From NCBI GenBank assembly GCA_002708825.1, contig PAPF01000009.1:146650-210649 (forward strand): a DNA stretch of 64,000 nt, read 5' to 3'. Position numbers and translations under genes: made by a program. The DNA comes from Phyllobacteriaceae bacterium. Lineage in GTDB: Bacteria > Pseudomonadota > Alphaproteobacteria > Rhizobiales > Rhizobiaceae. Shown here piece by piece: positions 8,536 to 18,998 of the stretch. The notes under the pieces are model-generated. The model saw only the letters and a program-made list of their open reading frames with translations. It was not told the DNA's origin and did not search any database. Within the stretch, counting starts at the first letter, position 1. Each line of letters starts with the position of its first letter.

Positions 8536-9674
8536 AGCCGGCCGCGCAGACCCTGACAAGCACGGCCGACCCGGCGCAGCTTGTCCTCAACACGATCCGC
8601 CATCCCGTCATCATGGTCGATGAGAAGGGCTACATCACCTTCGCGAATGCCGATGCGGAATCGTTTTTCCGCTCGTCCTCCGCCATCCTCGCGCGCAACC
8701 GGCTGGACCAGTTCATCCCCTTTGGCTCCCCGCTGGCGACGCTGGTGGAGCAGGTGCGCGAACGCCGCGCGCCGGTCAACGAATACCGGGTGGACATTTC
8801 CTCGCCGCGTCTCGGGCCGGACAAGGTGGTGGACATCTATGTCGCGCCGGTGATCGAGATCCCCGGTTCGGTCGTCGTGATGTTCCAGGAACGCACCATG
8901 GCCGACAAGATCGACCGCCAGATGACCCATCGCGGTGCGGCGCGCTCCGTCACCGGGCTGGCGGCCATGCTGGCGCACGAGATCAAGAACCCGCTGTCGG
9001 GCATTCGGGGTGCAGCGCAATTGCTGGAACTGTCGGCCTCCGACGAGGATCGCGCACTGACACGGCTGATCACGGACGAGACCGACCGGATCGTCGCGCT
9101 CGTCGACCGCATGGAAATCTTCTCTGACGAACGGCCGGTCGACCGCGCGCCCGTCAACATCCACGTGGTCCTCGACCATGTGAAGGCATTGGCGCTCAAC
9201 GGCTTTGCACGCAAGTTCCGGATCAACGAGGATTACGATCCGTCGCTGCCGCCGGTCTATGCCAACCGCGACCAGCTCGTGCAGATCTTCCTGAACCTGG
9301 TGAAGAACGCGGCCGAGGCGCTCGGCGAGCGCGGCGACGGCGAGATCACGCTGTCGACGGCCTTCCGGCCAGGCATCCGCCTTTCGGTTCCGGGCACCGC
9401 CGAACGCGTGTCGCTGCCGCTGGAATTCTGCGTGCGCGACAACGGCCCCGGCGTTCCCGAGGACATCCTGCCCTATATCTTCGATCCCTTCATTTCCACC
9501 AAGACCAATGGCTCGGGCCTGGGCCTTGCCCTTGTCGCCAAGATCGTTGGCGAACATGGCGGCGTGATCGAATGCGACACGTCGGTCCGCGGGACCACCT
9601 TCCGCATTCTCATGCCCGCCTTCAAACCCGGCACCAACGAGACCGGCGACATGCCGCCGGCAACGGAGATCTGA
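8532..9674 (+). CDS. ntrB: Nitrogen regulation sensor kinase NtrB
   Basis: A 380-residue soluble histidine kinase/phosphatase that sets NtrC phosphorylation, normally under PII control. It has an N-terminal PAS domain (about 20-110, [18 protein letters not shown]), a HisKA domain with [11 protein letters not shown] (His149), an N-box [10 protein letters not shown], and G-boxes DNGPGVPED and [11 protein letters not shown]. There are no membrane segments. The ATG sits inside the dusB stop region (ATGA overlap), and ntrC follows after 3 bases. Open frame continues upstream to 7860 but that part is antisense-like shadow of dusB. Confidence 0.95.
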   Translation: MKPAAQTLTSTADPAQLVLNTIRHPVIMVDEKGYITFANADAESFFRSSSAILARNRLDQFIPFGSPLATLVEQVRERRAPVNEYRVDISSPRLGPDKVVDIYVAPVIEIPGSVVVMFQERTMADKIDRQMTHRGAARSVTGLAAMLAHEIKNPLSGIRGAAQLLELSASDEDRALTRLITDETDRIVALVDRMEIFSDERPVDRAPVNIHVVLDHVKALALNGFARKFRINEDYDPSLPPVYANRDQLVQIFLNLVKNAAEALGERGDGEITLSTAFRPGIRLSVPGTAERVSLPLEFCVRDNGPGVPEDILPYIFDPFISTKTNGSGLGLALVAKIVGEHGGVIECDTSVRGTTFRILMPAFKPGTNETGDMPPATEI

Positions 9675-9677
9675 CCC

Positions 9678-11135
9678 ATGGCCAACGGAACCGTTCTGGT
9701 CGCCGATGACGACGCGGCAATCCGGACCGTGCTCAACCAGGCGCTTGCGCGCGCCGGCTACGATGTTCGGGTGACCTCCAATGCCGGGACGCTGTGGCGC
9801 TGGGTCGCGGCCGGCGAGGGCGATATCGTCGTTACCGATGTTGTCATGCCCGACGAGAACGCCTTCGACCTGCTGCCCCGCATCAAGAAGATAAGGCCGG
9901 AACTTCCGGTCATCGTGATGAGCGCGCAGAACACCTTCATGACGGCGATCAGGGCATCGGAGCGCGGTGCCTACGAATACCTGCCCAAGCCGTTCGACCT
10001 GACCGAACTGCTGAACATCGTCGGGCGTGCCATGGCCGAGCCGAAGCGCCCGGTCGTGGACCGCAATGCCGAGGAGCAGCCCGATTCCATGCCGCTGGTT
10101 GGCCGCTCGCCCGCCATGCAGGAAATCTACCGCATGCTTGCGCGCATGATGCAGACCGACCTCACGGTGATGATCACCGGCGAGTCCGGCACCGGCAAGG
10201 AACTGGTCGCGCGCGCCCTGCACGAATATGGCCGGCGGCGCAACGGCCCCTTCGTCGCCATCAACATGGCCGCCATCCCGCGCGACCTGATCGAATCGGA
10301 ACTGTTCGGGCACGAGCGTGGCGCCTTTACCGGCGCCCAGCACCGCTCCACCGGCCGTTTCGAGCAGGCCGAGGGCGGAACACTGTTTCTCGACGAGATC
10401 GGCGACATGCCGATGGAGGCGCAGACCCGGCTCCTGCGCGTGCTCCAGCAGGGTGAATACACCACCGTCGGCGGGCGCACGCCGATCAAGACCGATGTGC
10501 GCATCGTCGCCGCCACCAACAAGGACTTGCGCGTGGCGATCAACCAGGGCCTCTTCCGCGAGGACCTGTTCTACCGTCTGAACGTGGTGCCGCTGCGCCT
10601 GCCGCCGCTACGCGAACGCGCCGAGGACGTCCCGGACCTTGTGCGCCATTTCTTCAAAGCCGGCGAGAAGGAAGGCCTGCCTGCCAAGCGTATGGCCCAG
10701 GACGCGCTGGAGATCATGAAGCGCTATCCCTGGCCGGGCAACGTGCGCGAACTGGAGAACCTGGTGCGGCGTCTGGCCGCCCTCTATCCGCAGGACGAGA
10801 TCACGGCCGAGATCGTGGATAGCGAACTCTCCGGCGTGTCCGCCGGTACCGCTCCCGCTGCCATGGCGGGCCTGCCGGACGAAATCACCATTTCCCAGGC
10901 CGTCGAACACTACCTGCAGCGCTATTTCCGCTCGTTTGGTGACGACCTGCCGCCGCCGGGCCTATACCAGCGCGTGCTTCAGGAGGTTGAGTACCCCCTC
11001 GTGCTGGCCTGCATGACGGCGACGCGCGGCAACCAGATCAAGGCCGCCGAACTGCTCGGCCTCAACCGCAACACGCTGCGCAAGAAAATCCGGGAACTGG
11101 GCGTCAACGTCTACCGGACGGCAAAAACGGGCTGA
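9678..11135 (+). CDS. ntrC: Nitrogen response regulator NtrC
   Basis: A 485-residue sigma-54 activator. The receiver domain has the acidic pair DDD (residues 10-12) and the phospho-acceptor Asp54 in VTDVVMPD. The AAA+ domain has Walker A GESGTGKE (168-175), an intact sigma-54 contact loop GAFTGA (215-220), Walker [12 protein letters not shown] and the arginine-finger region. The Fis-type helix-turn-helix ends the protein ([21 protein letters not shown]). It pairs with the adjacent NtrB to control glutamine synthetase and ammonium genes. Confidence 0.97.
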   Translation: MANGTVLVADDDAAIRTVLNQALARAGYDVRVTSNAGTLWRWVAAGEGDIVVTDVVMPDENAFDLLPRIKKIRPELPVIVMSAQNTFMTAIRASERGAYEYLPKPFDLTELLNIVGRAMAEPKRPVVDRNAEEQPDSMPLVGRSPAMQEIYRMLARMMQTDLTVMITGESGTGKELVARALHEYGRRRNGPFVAINMAAIPRDLIESELFGHERGAFTGAQHRSTGRFEQAEGGTLFLDEIGDMPMEAQTRLLRVLQQGEYTTVGGRTPIKTDVRIVAATNKDLRVAINQGLFREDLFYRLNVVPLRLPPLRERAEDVPDLVRHFFKAGEKEGLPAKRMAQDALEIMKRYPWPGNVRELENLVRRLAALYPQDEITAEIVDSELSGVSAGTAPAAMAGLPDEITISQAVEHYLQRYFRSFGDDLPPPGLYQRVLQEVEYPLVLACMTATRGNQIKAAELLGLNRNTLRKKIRELGVNVYRTAKTG

Positions 11136-11276
11136 ACGGATTTCTGCCTCATTTTCACCATTGGCCGCCCATAGAGCTTCCGTTCGCGCGTGTTTTGTTG
11201 CAGAATCGTCACAATGCGTTGCAATAGGGTCACGCTCGATTGACCCGCCAAAACCGAAACGGGTGGACGGTTTCTC

Positions 11277-13556
11277 GTGCTGGATCGCATGACGAAGGAC
11301 AGGGACGGCATGACGCCGGGCGAGGGGCGCAGGCTGCTTGCCCTTCCGGGCGTCCTGACCGTCGTTGCCGCCCTGCTGGTCGCCGTCGTTTCCTTCGTGA
11401 TCCTGATGGGGCTCACGCCCATCCGTCCAGACGAAACGACGACACTCGTGCTGATCGGCATCAATGCCGCGCTCGTGCTGACGCTGATCGTGCTGATCCT
11501 GCGCGAGGCGCGCCGGATCATCCAGGCGCGCCGCGTCGGAAAGGCGGCCTCGCGCCTGCACGTGCGCATCGTGGCCCTGTTCTCGCTCGTCGCCGCGGTT
11601 CCGGCGATCATGGTCGCGATCGTCGCCTCGATCACCCTGGACGCAGGCCTCGACCGCTGGTTCGAGATCCGCACGCGCGCCATCATCAATTCCTCGCTTT
11701 CCATCGCCGAAGCCTATATCCGCGAGAACGCCGGAAGCCTTCAGGGAACGACCCTCTCGATGGCCGGCGACCTCGATCAGAACCGCCTCCTGTTCAGTCT
11801 CGACAAGGGTGGCTTCCGAAAGTACCTCTCCGATCAGGCCAATGGCCGCGCGCTTGCCCATGCCGCCCTCATCAACGCGCAGGGCGCCTTCGTGATGACG
11901 GCTGAGACAGCGGCCGATTTTCCCATGCCGGAACCGTTTCCGGAGGTCATCGACCAGGCACAGGACGGCCGTCCCGTGCTCATTCCGCCGCGCTTCCGCA
12001 ACCTTGTCGGCTGTGTGGTGAAGCTGCGCGAACTGGAGGACGGCGACCTGTTTCTCTATACGGTGCGCGTTGTTGATCCCGAGGTCATCAAGGCGCGCCA
12101 GATCGTGGCGGCGAACGTGGCCGAATACCAGGGGCTTGCCAACAACCGCACGTCAACGCAGGTCGCCTTTGCATTGCTCTACCTGGGTGTGACGCTTGTC
12201 GTGGTGCTGTCGGCAATCTGGACCGGCATCGCGGTTGCCGACCGTCTTGTGCGTCCGATCCGCCAGCTCATCGGCGCCGCCGATGAGGTTTCCACCGGCA
12301 ATCTTGACGTTCGCGTGCCCGTGCGGCTTTCGGACGGTGACGTGGCTTCCCTCGGCGACACCTTCAACAAGATGCTGGCGCAGCTGAAAAGCCAGCGCAA
12401 CGAACTGCTCTCCGCAAAGGACCAGATCGATGAACGCCGCCGCTTCTCCGAAGCCGTCCTGTCGGGCGTGACAGCGGGCGTGATCGGCGTTCAGTTCGAC
12501 GGGTCGATTTCGCTCGTCAACCGGTCCGGTGAGCAGATGCTGGGCGTCCTTTCCGCCGATGTGGAAGGCAAGAACCTGTCGGAAATCCTGCCGCATATCG
12601 GCCAGGTCTTCGAGATCGCGCGCAACTCAGGGCGTCCGGTCTGGCGCGAGCAGACCGCCTTCTACCGGAACGGGATGGAGCGGACCTTCAACGTGCAGAT
12701 CACGGTGGAGGACTCCGACGACGAGGACCACGCCTACGTTGTCACCGTTGACGACATCACGGACCTGGTCACGGCGCAGCGCACGTCCGCCTGGGCGGAT
12801 GTGGCGCGCCGCATCGCCCATGAGATCAAGAACCCGCTGACGCCGATCCAGTTGTCGGCGGAGCGTATCCGCAGGCGCTATGGCAAGGTCATCACCGAGG
12901 ACCGCGAGGTGTTCGACCAGTGCACCGACACGATCATCCGTCAGGTGGGCGACATCGGGCGCATGGTGGATGAATTCTCGGCTTTCGCGCGGATGCCGAA
13001 GCCGTCAATGGAGGAAACCGACCTGCGCGAGGCATTGCGCGAGGGATCCTTCCTCGTCGAGGTGTCCCGCAGCGAGATCGCCTTCGAGCGGGCGTTCATG
13101 GACACGCCGCTGCCTGGCCGCTTCGATAATCGCCTCATGGCGCAGGCTGTCGGCAATCTCGTCAAGAACGCGGCCGAATCCATCGACGGGGCGATGGTGG
13201 ACGATCCCTCGCTCAAGGGCGTGATCCGCATCGCCGCGAAGGTGGAGAACGGGCGGATCGTCGTCGATGTGATCGACAATGGCCGCGGCCTGCCGCGGGA
13301 CAACCGCCAGCGCCTGCTGGAACCCTACATGACAACGCGGGAGAAGGGCACGGGCCTCGGGCTGGCCATCGTCCGCAAGATCATTGAGGACCACGGCGGC
13401 ACGCTCAGCCTGCACGATGCGCCGGCATCGTTTCATGGCGGACGCGGCGCGATGATCCGCATCATTTTGCCCGCAGCCGGCGCCAGCGGCGCCCGGACTC
13501 GGGAAGGGGCGCAAACGCAACAAGAAGAAGACCGGAAGGTGGACCATGGCGTCTGA
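11277..13556 (+). CDS. ntrY: Membrane sensor kinase NtrY
   Basis: A histidine kinase of up to 759 residues. It has three hydrophobic segments near the N-terminus (about 24-46, 57-75, 95-117), an extracytoplasmic sensor region, a fourth membrane segment at about 290-312, then HAMP, PAS (about 385-490), HisKA with [13 protein letters not shown] (His515) and an ATPase domain with [10 protein letters not shown] and TREKGTGLGLAIV. NtrYX systems respond to nitrogen, redox or envelope cues in alphaproteobacteria. The GTG at 11277 gives the longest frame; ATGs at 11289 and 11310 are plausible alternatives, the latter having GGACAGGG upstream. It overlaps ntrX by 11 bases. Confidence 0.94.
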   Translation: MLDRMTKDRDGMTPGEGRRLLALPGVLTVVAALLVAVVSFVILMGLTPIRPDETTTLVLIGINAALVLTLIVLILREARRIIQARRVGKAASRLHVRIVALFSLVAAVPAIMVAIVASITLDAGLDRWFEIRTRAIINSSLSIAEAYIRENAGSLQGTTLSMAGDLDQNRLLFSLDKGGFRKYLSDQANGRALAHAALINAQGAFVMTAETAADFPMPEPFPEVIDQAQDGRPVLIPPRFRNLVGCVVKLRELEDGDLFLYTVRVVDPEVIKARQIVAANVAEYQGLANNRTSTQVAFALLYLGVTLVVVLSAIWTGIAVADRLVRPIRQLIGAADEVSTGNLDVRVPVRLSDGDVASLGDTFNKMLAQLKSQRNELLSAKDQIDERRRFSEAVLSGVTAGVIGVQFDGSISLVNRSGEQMLGVLSADVEGKNLSEILPHIGQVFEIARNSGRPVWREQTAFYRNGMERTFNVQITVEDSDDEDHAYVVTVDDITDLVTAQRTSAWADVARRIAHEIKNPLTPIQLSAERIRRRYGKVITEDREVFDQCTDTIIRQVGDIGRMVDEFSAFARMPKPSMEETDLREALREGSFLVEVSRSEIAFERAFMDTPLPGRFDNRLMAQAVGNLVKNAAESIDGAMVDDPSLKGVIRIAAKVENGRIVVDVIDNGRGLPRDNRQRLLEPYMTTREKGTGLGLAIVRKIIEDHGGTLSLHDAPASFHGGRGAMIRIILPAAGASGARTREGAQTQQEEDRKVDHGV

Positions 13557-14907
13557 CATTCTCATCGTCGACGACGAAACCGACATTCGCGAGCTTGTGG
13601 CGGGTATCCTCGAGGACGAGGGACACGAGACGCGCACCGCCCATGACAGCGACAGCGCGCTGGCGGCGATCACCGAGCGCGTCCCGCGGCTTGTGTTTCT
13701 CGACATCTGGCTCCAGGGGTCCAGGCTGGACGGGCTCGCCCTGCTCGACACGATCAAGAAGATGCATCCCGACCTTCCCGTGGTCATGATTTCCGGCCAT
13801 GGCACGATAGAGACGGCGGTTTCGGCCATCCGGCGCGGCGCCTATGATTTCATCGAGAAGCCGTTCAAGTCCGACCGGCTGATCCTGATCGCGGAACGGG
13901 CGCTGGAAACTTCCAAGCTCAAGCGCGAGGTTTCGGAACTGAAGAAGCGGTCCAGCGACTCCTTCGACCTCATCGGCAATTCCAACGTGATGATGCACCT
14001 GCGCCAGACAATCGAGCGCGTGGCGCCGACCAACAGCCGCATCATGATCGTCGGGCCGTCAGGGTCGGGCAAGGAAGCCGTGGCACGCGCGATCCATGCC
14101 CAGTCCGCCCGGGCCACGGCACCGTTCGTGACGATCAACGCGGCTGCGATCACGCCCGAGCGCATGGAGATCGAACTCTTCGGAACCGAATCGAACGGCG
14201 CGGAGCGCAAGGTCGGCGCGCTGGAGGAGGCCCATCGCGGCATCCTCTATCTCGACGAGGTGGCCGACATGCCCCGCGAGACCCAGAACAAGATCATGCG
14301 GGTCCTGGTCGACCAGCAGTTCGAGCGGGTGGGCGGTACGCGCCGGGTGAAGGTGGATGTGCGCATCATCTCGTCGACGGCGCGCAACCTGGAAGCGATG
14401 ATCGCCGAAGGCGCGTTCCGCGAGGACCTCTATCACAGGCTCGCCGTGGTGCCGGTCGTCGTTCCGCCGCTGGCCGACCGGCGCGAGGACATCCCCTACC
14501 TGGCGGACTATTTCGTCAGCCAGATCGCCCGCCAGTCCGGCATCAAGCCACGCCAGATCGGCGACGACGCGATGGCCGTCCTGCAGGCACACAACTGGCC
14601 GGGCAATGTGCGCCAGTTGCGCAACAATGTGGAGCGGTTGATGATCCTGGCGCGTGGCGACAACCCCGAATCGCCGATTACCGCCGACCTCCTGCCCGCC
14701 GAGATCGGCGAAATGATGCCGCGCACGCCGAGCCAGACTGACCAGCACATCATGGCCCTGCCGCTTCGCGAGGCCCGCGAGATGTTCGAACGCGACTACC
14801 TCGTCGCCCAGATCAACCGCTTTGGCGGCAATATCTCGCGCACGGCGGAATTCATTGGTATGGAGAGGTCGGCGCTTCACCGCAAGCTGAAGTCGCTGGG
14901 CGTCTGA
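13546..14907 (+). CDS. ntrX: Response regulator NtrX
   Basis: A 453-residue NtrC-family regulator. The receiver has Asp53 in VFLDIWLQG. The AAA+ domain has Walker A GPSGSGKE (170-177) and Walker B ILYLDEVADMP, but where NtrC has GAFTGA this protein reads GTESNGAERK (213-222), so the sigma-54 contact motif is missing. The C-terminal Fis-type HTH is intact (GGNISRTAEFIGMERSALHR). Absence of GAFTGA is a known trait of several alphaproteobacterial NtrX proteins and suggests sigma-54-independent DNA binding. The start overlaps the end of ntrY. Confidence 0.94.
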   Translation: MASDILIVDDETDIRELVAGILEDEGHETRTAHDSDSALAAITERVPRLVFLDIWLQGSRLDGLALLDTIKKMHPDLPVVMISGHGTIETAVSAIRRGAYDFIEKPFKSDRLILIAERALETSKLKREVSELKKRSSDSFDLIGNSNVMMHLRQTIERVAPTNSRIMIVGPSGSGKEAVARAIHAQSARATAPFVTINAAAITPERMEIELFGTESNGAERKVGALEEAHRGILYLDEVADMPRETQNKIMRVLVDQQFERVGGTRRVKVDVRIISSTARNLEAMIAEGAFREDLYHRLAVVPVVVPPLADRREDIPYLADYFVSQIARQSGIKPRQIGDDAMAVLQAHNWPGNVRQLRNNVERLMILARGDNPESPITADLLPAEIGEMMPRTPSQTDQHIMALPLREAREMFERDYLVAQINRFGGNISRTAEFIGMERSALHRKLKSLGV

Positions 14908-14926
14908 AGAGGGGCGGGGACCTGCC

Positions 14927-16303
14927 ATGCGTGTCATCATCTGCGGAGCCGGCCGGGTGGGTTACGGCATAGCCGAGCGCCTGGCGGCGGAAGAAAACGA
15001 CGTGACGGTCATCGACACGTCGCCCGAACTGATCCGTGCCATCCGCGACACGCTCGACGTGCGCGGTTTCGTCGGACACGGTTCGCACCCGGAAGTGCTC
15101 CAGGCCGCCGGCGCCGAACAGGCCGACATGATCGTGGCGGTCACGCTGCATGACGAGGTGAACATGGTGGCCTGCCAGGTTGCCCATTCGCTGTTCAACG
15201 TGCCCACCAAGATCGCGCGCATCCGCTCGCAATCCTATCTCCGCAAGCACTACCAGGACCTGTTCTCGCGCGACCACATGCCCATCGACGTGATCATCTC
15301 GCCGGAAGTCGAGGTGGGCGAGATGGTGCTGCGGCGCATCGCATTGCCCGGCGCCACGGATATCGTGCGTTTCGCGGAAGGCAATGTCGTCATGGTGGCC
15401 ATCGAGTGCATGGAGGAATGCCCGGTCATCAACACGCCGCTGGCGCAGTTGACGGAACTGTTTCCCGACCTGCCGTCCACCGTGGTCGGCGTGTCGCGCG
15501 ACGGCAAGGTGTTCATTCCCCATTCCGCCGACCAGCTTGCCGCCGGCGACCTCGCCTATGTCGTCACCGAAAAGGGCCAGGTGAAGCGCACGCTCGGCCT
15601 GTTCGGGCACGAGGAGCCGGAAGCCAAGCGCATCGTGATTGTCGGCGGCGGCAATATCGGCCTGTTCGTCGCCCGCACGCTGGAAGGCCGCCAGGCCCAC
15701 GCCAAGGTCAAGATCATCGAGAGCAACCGCGAGCGCGCCATCGACATCGCCGACCAGCTGAACCGGACCGTCGTGCTGCACGGCGATGCGCTCGAACAGC
15801 GGCTGCTCATGGAGGCCGACATTGCCGACGCCGATCTCATGGTGGGCCTGACCAATGACGACCAGGTCAACATCCTGGCCTCCGCCATGGCCAAGCGTCT
15901 GGGCTGCAAGTCGAATCTCGTCCTCATCAACAATCCGGGCTTCCACGAGTTCGCCCGCACGCTCGGCATCGATGCCTATGTGAACCCGCGCAACATCACC
16001 ATCTCGCGCGTCCTACAGCATGTACGCCGCGGCCGTATCCGCGCGGTCCACACCATCCAGCGCGGTGCTGCCGAGATCATCGAGGCCGAGGCGCTCGAGA
16101 CGTCCTCGCTTGTCGGCGCGGAACTGCGCGAACTGGACCTGCCGGACGGGATGCGCATAGGCGCCATCTGGCGCGACGGAAAGATGACCAAGCCCGGAGG
16201 CTCGGTGAAGATCAGGCCTGGCGACAGGGTGGTGATCTTCGCCATGCAGGGGGCCGTGAAACAGGTGGAGCAGATGTTCCGGGTCAGCCTCGAATTCTTC
16301 TGA
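14927..16303 (+). CDS. trkA: Trk potassium transport regulatory protein TrkA
   Basis: A 458-residue peripheral membrane protein made of two RCK units. The first NAD-binding fold begins MRVIICGAGRVGYGIAERL and the second IVIVGGGNIGLFVARTL at about residue 235; each is followed by a TrkA-C domain, the last with PDGMRIGAIWRDGK. It gates the Trk K+ channel subunit (TrkH/TrkG), which is not in the window. Its place just after ntrX is a common rhizobial arrangement. Confidence 0.95.
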   Translation: MRVIICGAGRVGYGIAERLAAEENDVTVIDTSPELIRAIRDTLDVRGFVGHGSHPEVLQAAGAEQADMIVAVTLHDEVNMVACQVAHSLFNVPTKIARIRSQSYLRKHYQDLFSRDHMPIDVIISPEVEVGEMVLRRIALPGATDIVRFAEGNVVMVAIECMEECPVINTPLAQLTELFPDLPSTVVGVSRDGKVFIPHSADQLAAGDLAYVVTEKGQVKRTLGLFGHEEPEAKRIVIVGGGNIGLFVARTLEGRQAHAKVKIIESNRERAIDIADQLNRTVVLHGDALEQRLLMEADIADADLMVGLTNDDQVNILASAMAKRLGCKSNLVLINNPGFHEFARTLGIDAYVNPRNITISRVLQHVRRGRIRAVHTIQRGAAEIIEAEALETSSLVGAELRELDLPDGMRIGAIWRDGKMTKPGGSVKIRPGDRVVIFAMQGAVKQVEQMFRVSLEFF

Positions 16304-16351
16304 CCGCCGCGCCCCGCAGCAGGATACTTGCCCTTATGGAGACCTGACCCC

Positions 16352-17215
16352 ATGCCCCGCATCGCCTATGTCAATGGCCGCTACGTTCCCCACAGGGAAG
16401 CGGTCGTCCATGTCGAGGATCGCGGCTACCAGTTCGCCGACGGCGTCTACGAGGTCTGCGAAGTGGCGCGCGGCTACATCATCGACATGAGCCGTCATCT
16501 GGACCGGCTGGCACGCTCGCTGCGTGAACTGGACATGGCCTGGCCGATGCACCGCGATGCGCTCGAAGTGGTGATCCGCGAGGTGGTGCGGCGCAACCGC
16601 GTTTCCAACGGCCTGGTCTACCTGCAGGTCACGCGCGGTGTTGCCCCGCGCGATCACGTCTTCCCCAACCCGCCGGTCCGGCCTTCGCTTGTCATCACGT
16701 CTCGACGGGCCGACCCCGCGGTAGCGGCGGCACGGGCGGAGAGGGGCATCGCGGTCGTCACCGTGCCTGAAAACCGCTGGGAGCGCGTCGATATCAAGAC
16801 CACAGGCCTGCTGCCCAATGTCATGGCCCGCCAGGTGGCCAAGGAAGCCGGCGCATCGGAAGCCTGGTTCGTCGACGATGACGGGTTTGTCACCGAGGGC
16901 GCGGCGACCAATGCCTGGATCGTGACCGGCGACGGCATCCTCGTCACGCGGCCGGCGGAGTTCGGTATCCTGCGCGGCGTGACCCGGACGGGCGTGTTCG
17001 ATGTGGCGTCATCGCTGGGCCTGGCAATCGAGGAACGGCCTTTCAGCGTGGAGGAGGCGATGGCGGCACGCGAGGTCTTCATCACTGCGGCGACCATGCT
17101 CGTCATGCCGGTGGTGCGCATCGATGACCGGACCGTCGCCAACGGAATTCCCGGCTCGATTGCACTTTCGCTGCGCAAGGCCTTCTTTGACATTGCAGAA
17201 AAGACCATGGTTTGA
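16352..17215 (+). CDS. dat: D-amino-acid transaminase (class IV aminotransferase)
   Basis: A 287-residue PLP enzyme of fold type IV. The start at 16352 gives MPRIAYVNGRYVPHREA, the usual N-terminus, with GGAGA upstream. The PLP lysine is in VDIKTTGLLPNV (Lys149), and VHVEDRGYQFADGVYEV and EGAATNAWIV are family blocks. D-amino-acid transaminase is preferred over branched-chain aminotransferase or aminodeoxychorismate lyase because of the DIKTTGLLPNV context and overall length. A role in D-alanine/D-glutamate balance is inference. Confidence 0.87.
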   Translation: MPRIAYVNGRYVPHREAVVHVEDRGYQFADGVYEVCEVARGYIIDMSRHLDRLARSLRELDMAWPMHRDALEVVIREVVRRNRVSNGLVYLQVTRGVAPRDHVFPNPPVRPSLVITSRRADPAVAAARAERGIAVVTVPENRWERVDIKTTGLLPNVMARQVAKEAGASEAWFVDDDGFVTEGAATNAWIVTGDGILVTRPAEFGILRGVTRTGVFDVASSLGLAIEERPFSVEEAMAAREVFITAATMLVMPVVRIDDRTVANGIPGSIALSLRKAFFDIAEKTMV

Positions 17216-17354
17216 TAACCGCAGGACACGGAGAGGGCGGACTGTTTCTTTTGTGTTGCTGTGTCAGGCCGTCTGCCTTCGCCGGATTGCTGCCGGTCGC
17301 CGGTGACAATGCCCCCGGATTGTCAAACAAGAATGACACGGTGAAAGAAAAAAA

Positions 17355-17597
17355 ATGGCTGAACGCTCACAAAATTTACAAGATCTCTTTCTCAACACCG
17401 TCCGAAAGAACAAGAACCCGCTCACGATTTTTCTCATCAACGGCGTGAAGCTTACGGGTGTTGTTACGTCATTCGATAATTTCTGCGTTCTCCTGCGCCG
17501 GGACGGTCATTCGCAACTCGTCTACAAGCATGCGATCTCGACGATCATGCCGAGTCAGCCCGTGCAGATGTTCGAGAGCGAAGAGAGCGCGTCCTGA
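17355..17597 (+). CDS. hfq: RNA chaperone Hfq
   Basis: An 80-residue Sm-like protein that pairs small RNAs with mRNAs. Both Sm motifs are visible: the N-terminal [20 protein letters not shown] and the Sm2 [10 protein letters not shown]. The length is typical of rhizobial Hfq, without the long C-terminal tail of E. coli. An A-rich tract (GAAAGAAAAAAA) directly precedes the ATG. The 139-base leader after dat shows no clear promoter. hflX follows immediately, the usual hfq-hflX pairing. Confidence 0.97.
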   Translation: MAERSQNLQDLFLNTVRKNKNPLTIFLINGVKLTGVVTSFDNFCVLLRRDGHSQLVYKHAISTIMPSQPVQMFESEESAS

Positions 17598-18995
17598 TTG
17601 GGCCCTGACCGCACAGACGGTGGGGGCGGCAATGACGGCGAAGGCCTGCGCCTGGGTGTGCGGGCGCTCGTTCTCGTGCCTGTTCTCACACGCCTGCAGG
17701 ATCGCCGCGAAAGCGATGGCGGCGCGCGGCGCAAGCTGACGCGATCCCCTGAAGCGCGCCTGGAAGAAGCCTGCGGCCTCGTCCGCGCCATCGACCAGGA
17801 CATCGTCCATGCGGAGGTCGTTACCGTCGCGCAGCCGCGCCCGGCAACCCTGTTCGGCACAGGCCGGATCGAGGGGTTCGCCGAAATCGTGCGCGAGACC
17901 GGTGCCGAACTCGTCGTTGTCGATCATCCGCTGACGCCGGTCCAGCAGCGCAACCTCGAAAGGGAACTGGCCGCCAAGGTGCTCGACCGCACTGGCCTGA
18001 TCCTTGAAATCTTCGGCCGGCGGGCGCGCACCAAGGAAGGCGTGCTGCAGGTGGAACTGGCCCATCTGGAATACCAGCGCGGGCGGTTGGTCCGCAGCTG
18101 GACCCACCTGGAGCGCCAGCGCGGCGGCGCCGGTTTCCTGGGCGGTCCCGGTGAAACGCAGATCGAGGCGGACCGGCGCATCCTCCAGGACAAGATCACC
18201 AAGCTGAAGCGCGAACTGGAAACCGTGCGGCGCACGCGCGACCTGCACCGCGCCAAGCGCAAGAAGGTGCCTTATCCGGTCGTCGCCATCGTCGGATACA
18301 CGAATGCCGGCAAGTCGACATTGTTCAACCGCCTGACCGGCGCCTCGGTCATGGCCGAGGACATGCTGTTCGCGACGCTGGACCCCACGTTGCGCCGGGT
18401 CAAGTTGCCCCATGGTGCCACCATCATCCTGTCCGATACGGTCGGTTTCATTTCCGACCTTCCGACGCACCTGGTGGCTGCCTTCCGAGCGACGCTGGAG
18501 GAGGTCGTGGAAGCTGATCTCGTCATACACCTGCGCGATATCTCCGATCCTGACACGGCCGCGCAGGCAGAGGATGTGGAAGGCATCCTCGCCAGCCTGG
18601 GTGTGGATCCGGAGGACCGGAGCAAGGTTCTGGAGGTCTGGAACAAGATCGACAACCTCGCCGGAAACGACCGTTTGCGGATCGCCGAGGATGCGGCGCA
18701 ATTGCCGGATGGCAACCGCCCCATCGCCGTGTCGGCGATCACGGGAGAGGGGGTCGACACGCTGATGGCGGCCATCGAGACCCGCATATCTGGCACATTG
18801 CGGCCACTTTCTGTCACGCTCAAGCCGGATCAGATGGCGCTGGTCGACTGGATCTACCGCCATGCCTCGGTCCTCAGACGGACCGACCATGACGATGGGG
18901 GCGTCAGCCTGGAATTGCAGGCTCCGGAAGCTGCGGCCGGTGAAATCCTCGAACGGGTCTACGGCAAGCGTTCGCGCGATCCCTGGGATGGGTGA
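17598..18995 (+). CDS. hflX: Ribosome-associated GTPase HflX
   Basis: A GTPase of up to 465 residues that binds the large ribosomal subunit and splits stalled ribosomes. It has the HflX N-terminal domain with ATLFGTGRIEGFAE and VVVDHPLTPVQQRNLE, the glycine-rich linker GGAGFLGGPGETQIE, and the G domain with GYTNAGKSTLFN, DTVGFISDLP and NKID. The frame opens with a TTG that directly abuts the hfq stop; an in-frame GTG at 17658 is the other reasonable start. Translation coupled to hfq is likely either way. Confidence 0.93.
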   Translation: MGPDRTDGGGGNDGEGLRLGVRALVLVPVLTRLQDRRESDGGARRKLTRSPEARLEEACGLVRAIDQDIVHAEVVTVAQPRPATLFGTGRIEGFAEIVRETGAELVVVDHPLTPVQQRNLERELAAKVLDRTGLILEIFGRRARTKEGVLQVELAHLEYQRGRLVRSWTHLERQRGGAGFLGGPGETQIEADRRILQDKITKLKRELETVRRTRDLHRAKRKKVPYPVVAIVGYTNAGKSTLFNRLTGASVMAEDMLFATLDPTLRRVKLPHGATIILSDTVGFISDLPTHLVAAFRATLEEVVEADLVIHLRDISDPDTAAQAEDVEGILASLGVDPEDRSKVLEVWNKIDNLAGNDRLRIAEDAAQLPDGNRPIAVSAITGEGVDTLMAAIETRISGTLRPLSVTLKPDQMALVDWIYRHASVLRRTDHDDGGVSLELQAPEAAAGEILERVYGKRSRDPWDG

Positions 18996-18998
18996 GGC

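Noticed and set aside
8346-10343. A 665-codon minus-strand open frame opposite ntrB and ntrC
   Set aside because: No recognisable motif, and it lies across two certain genes with their own start signals. It is a GC-driven shadow.
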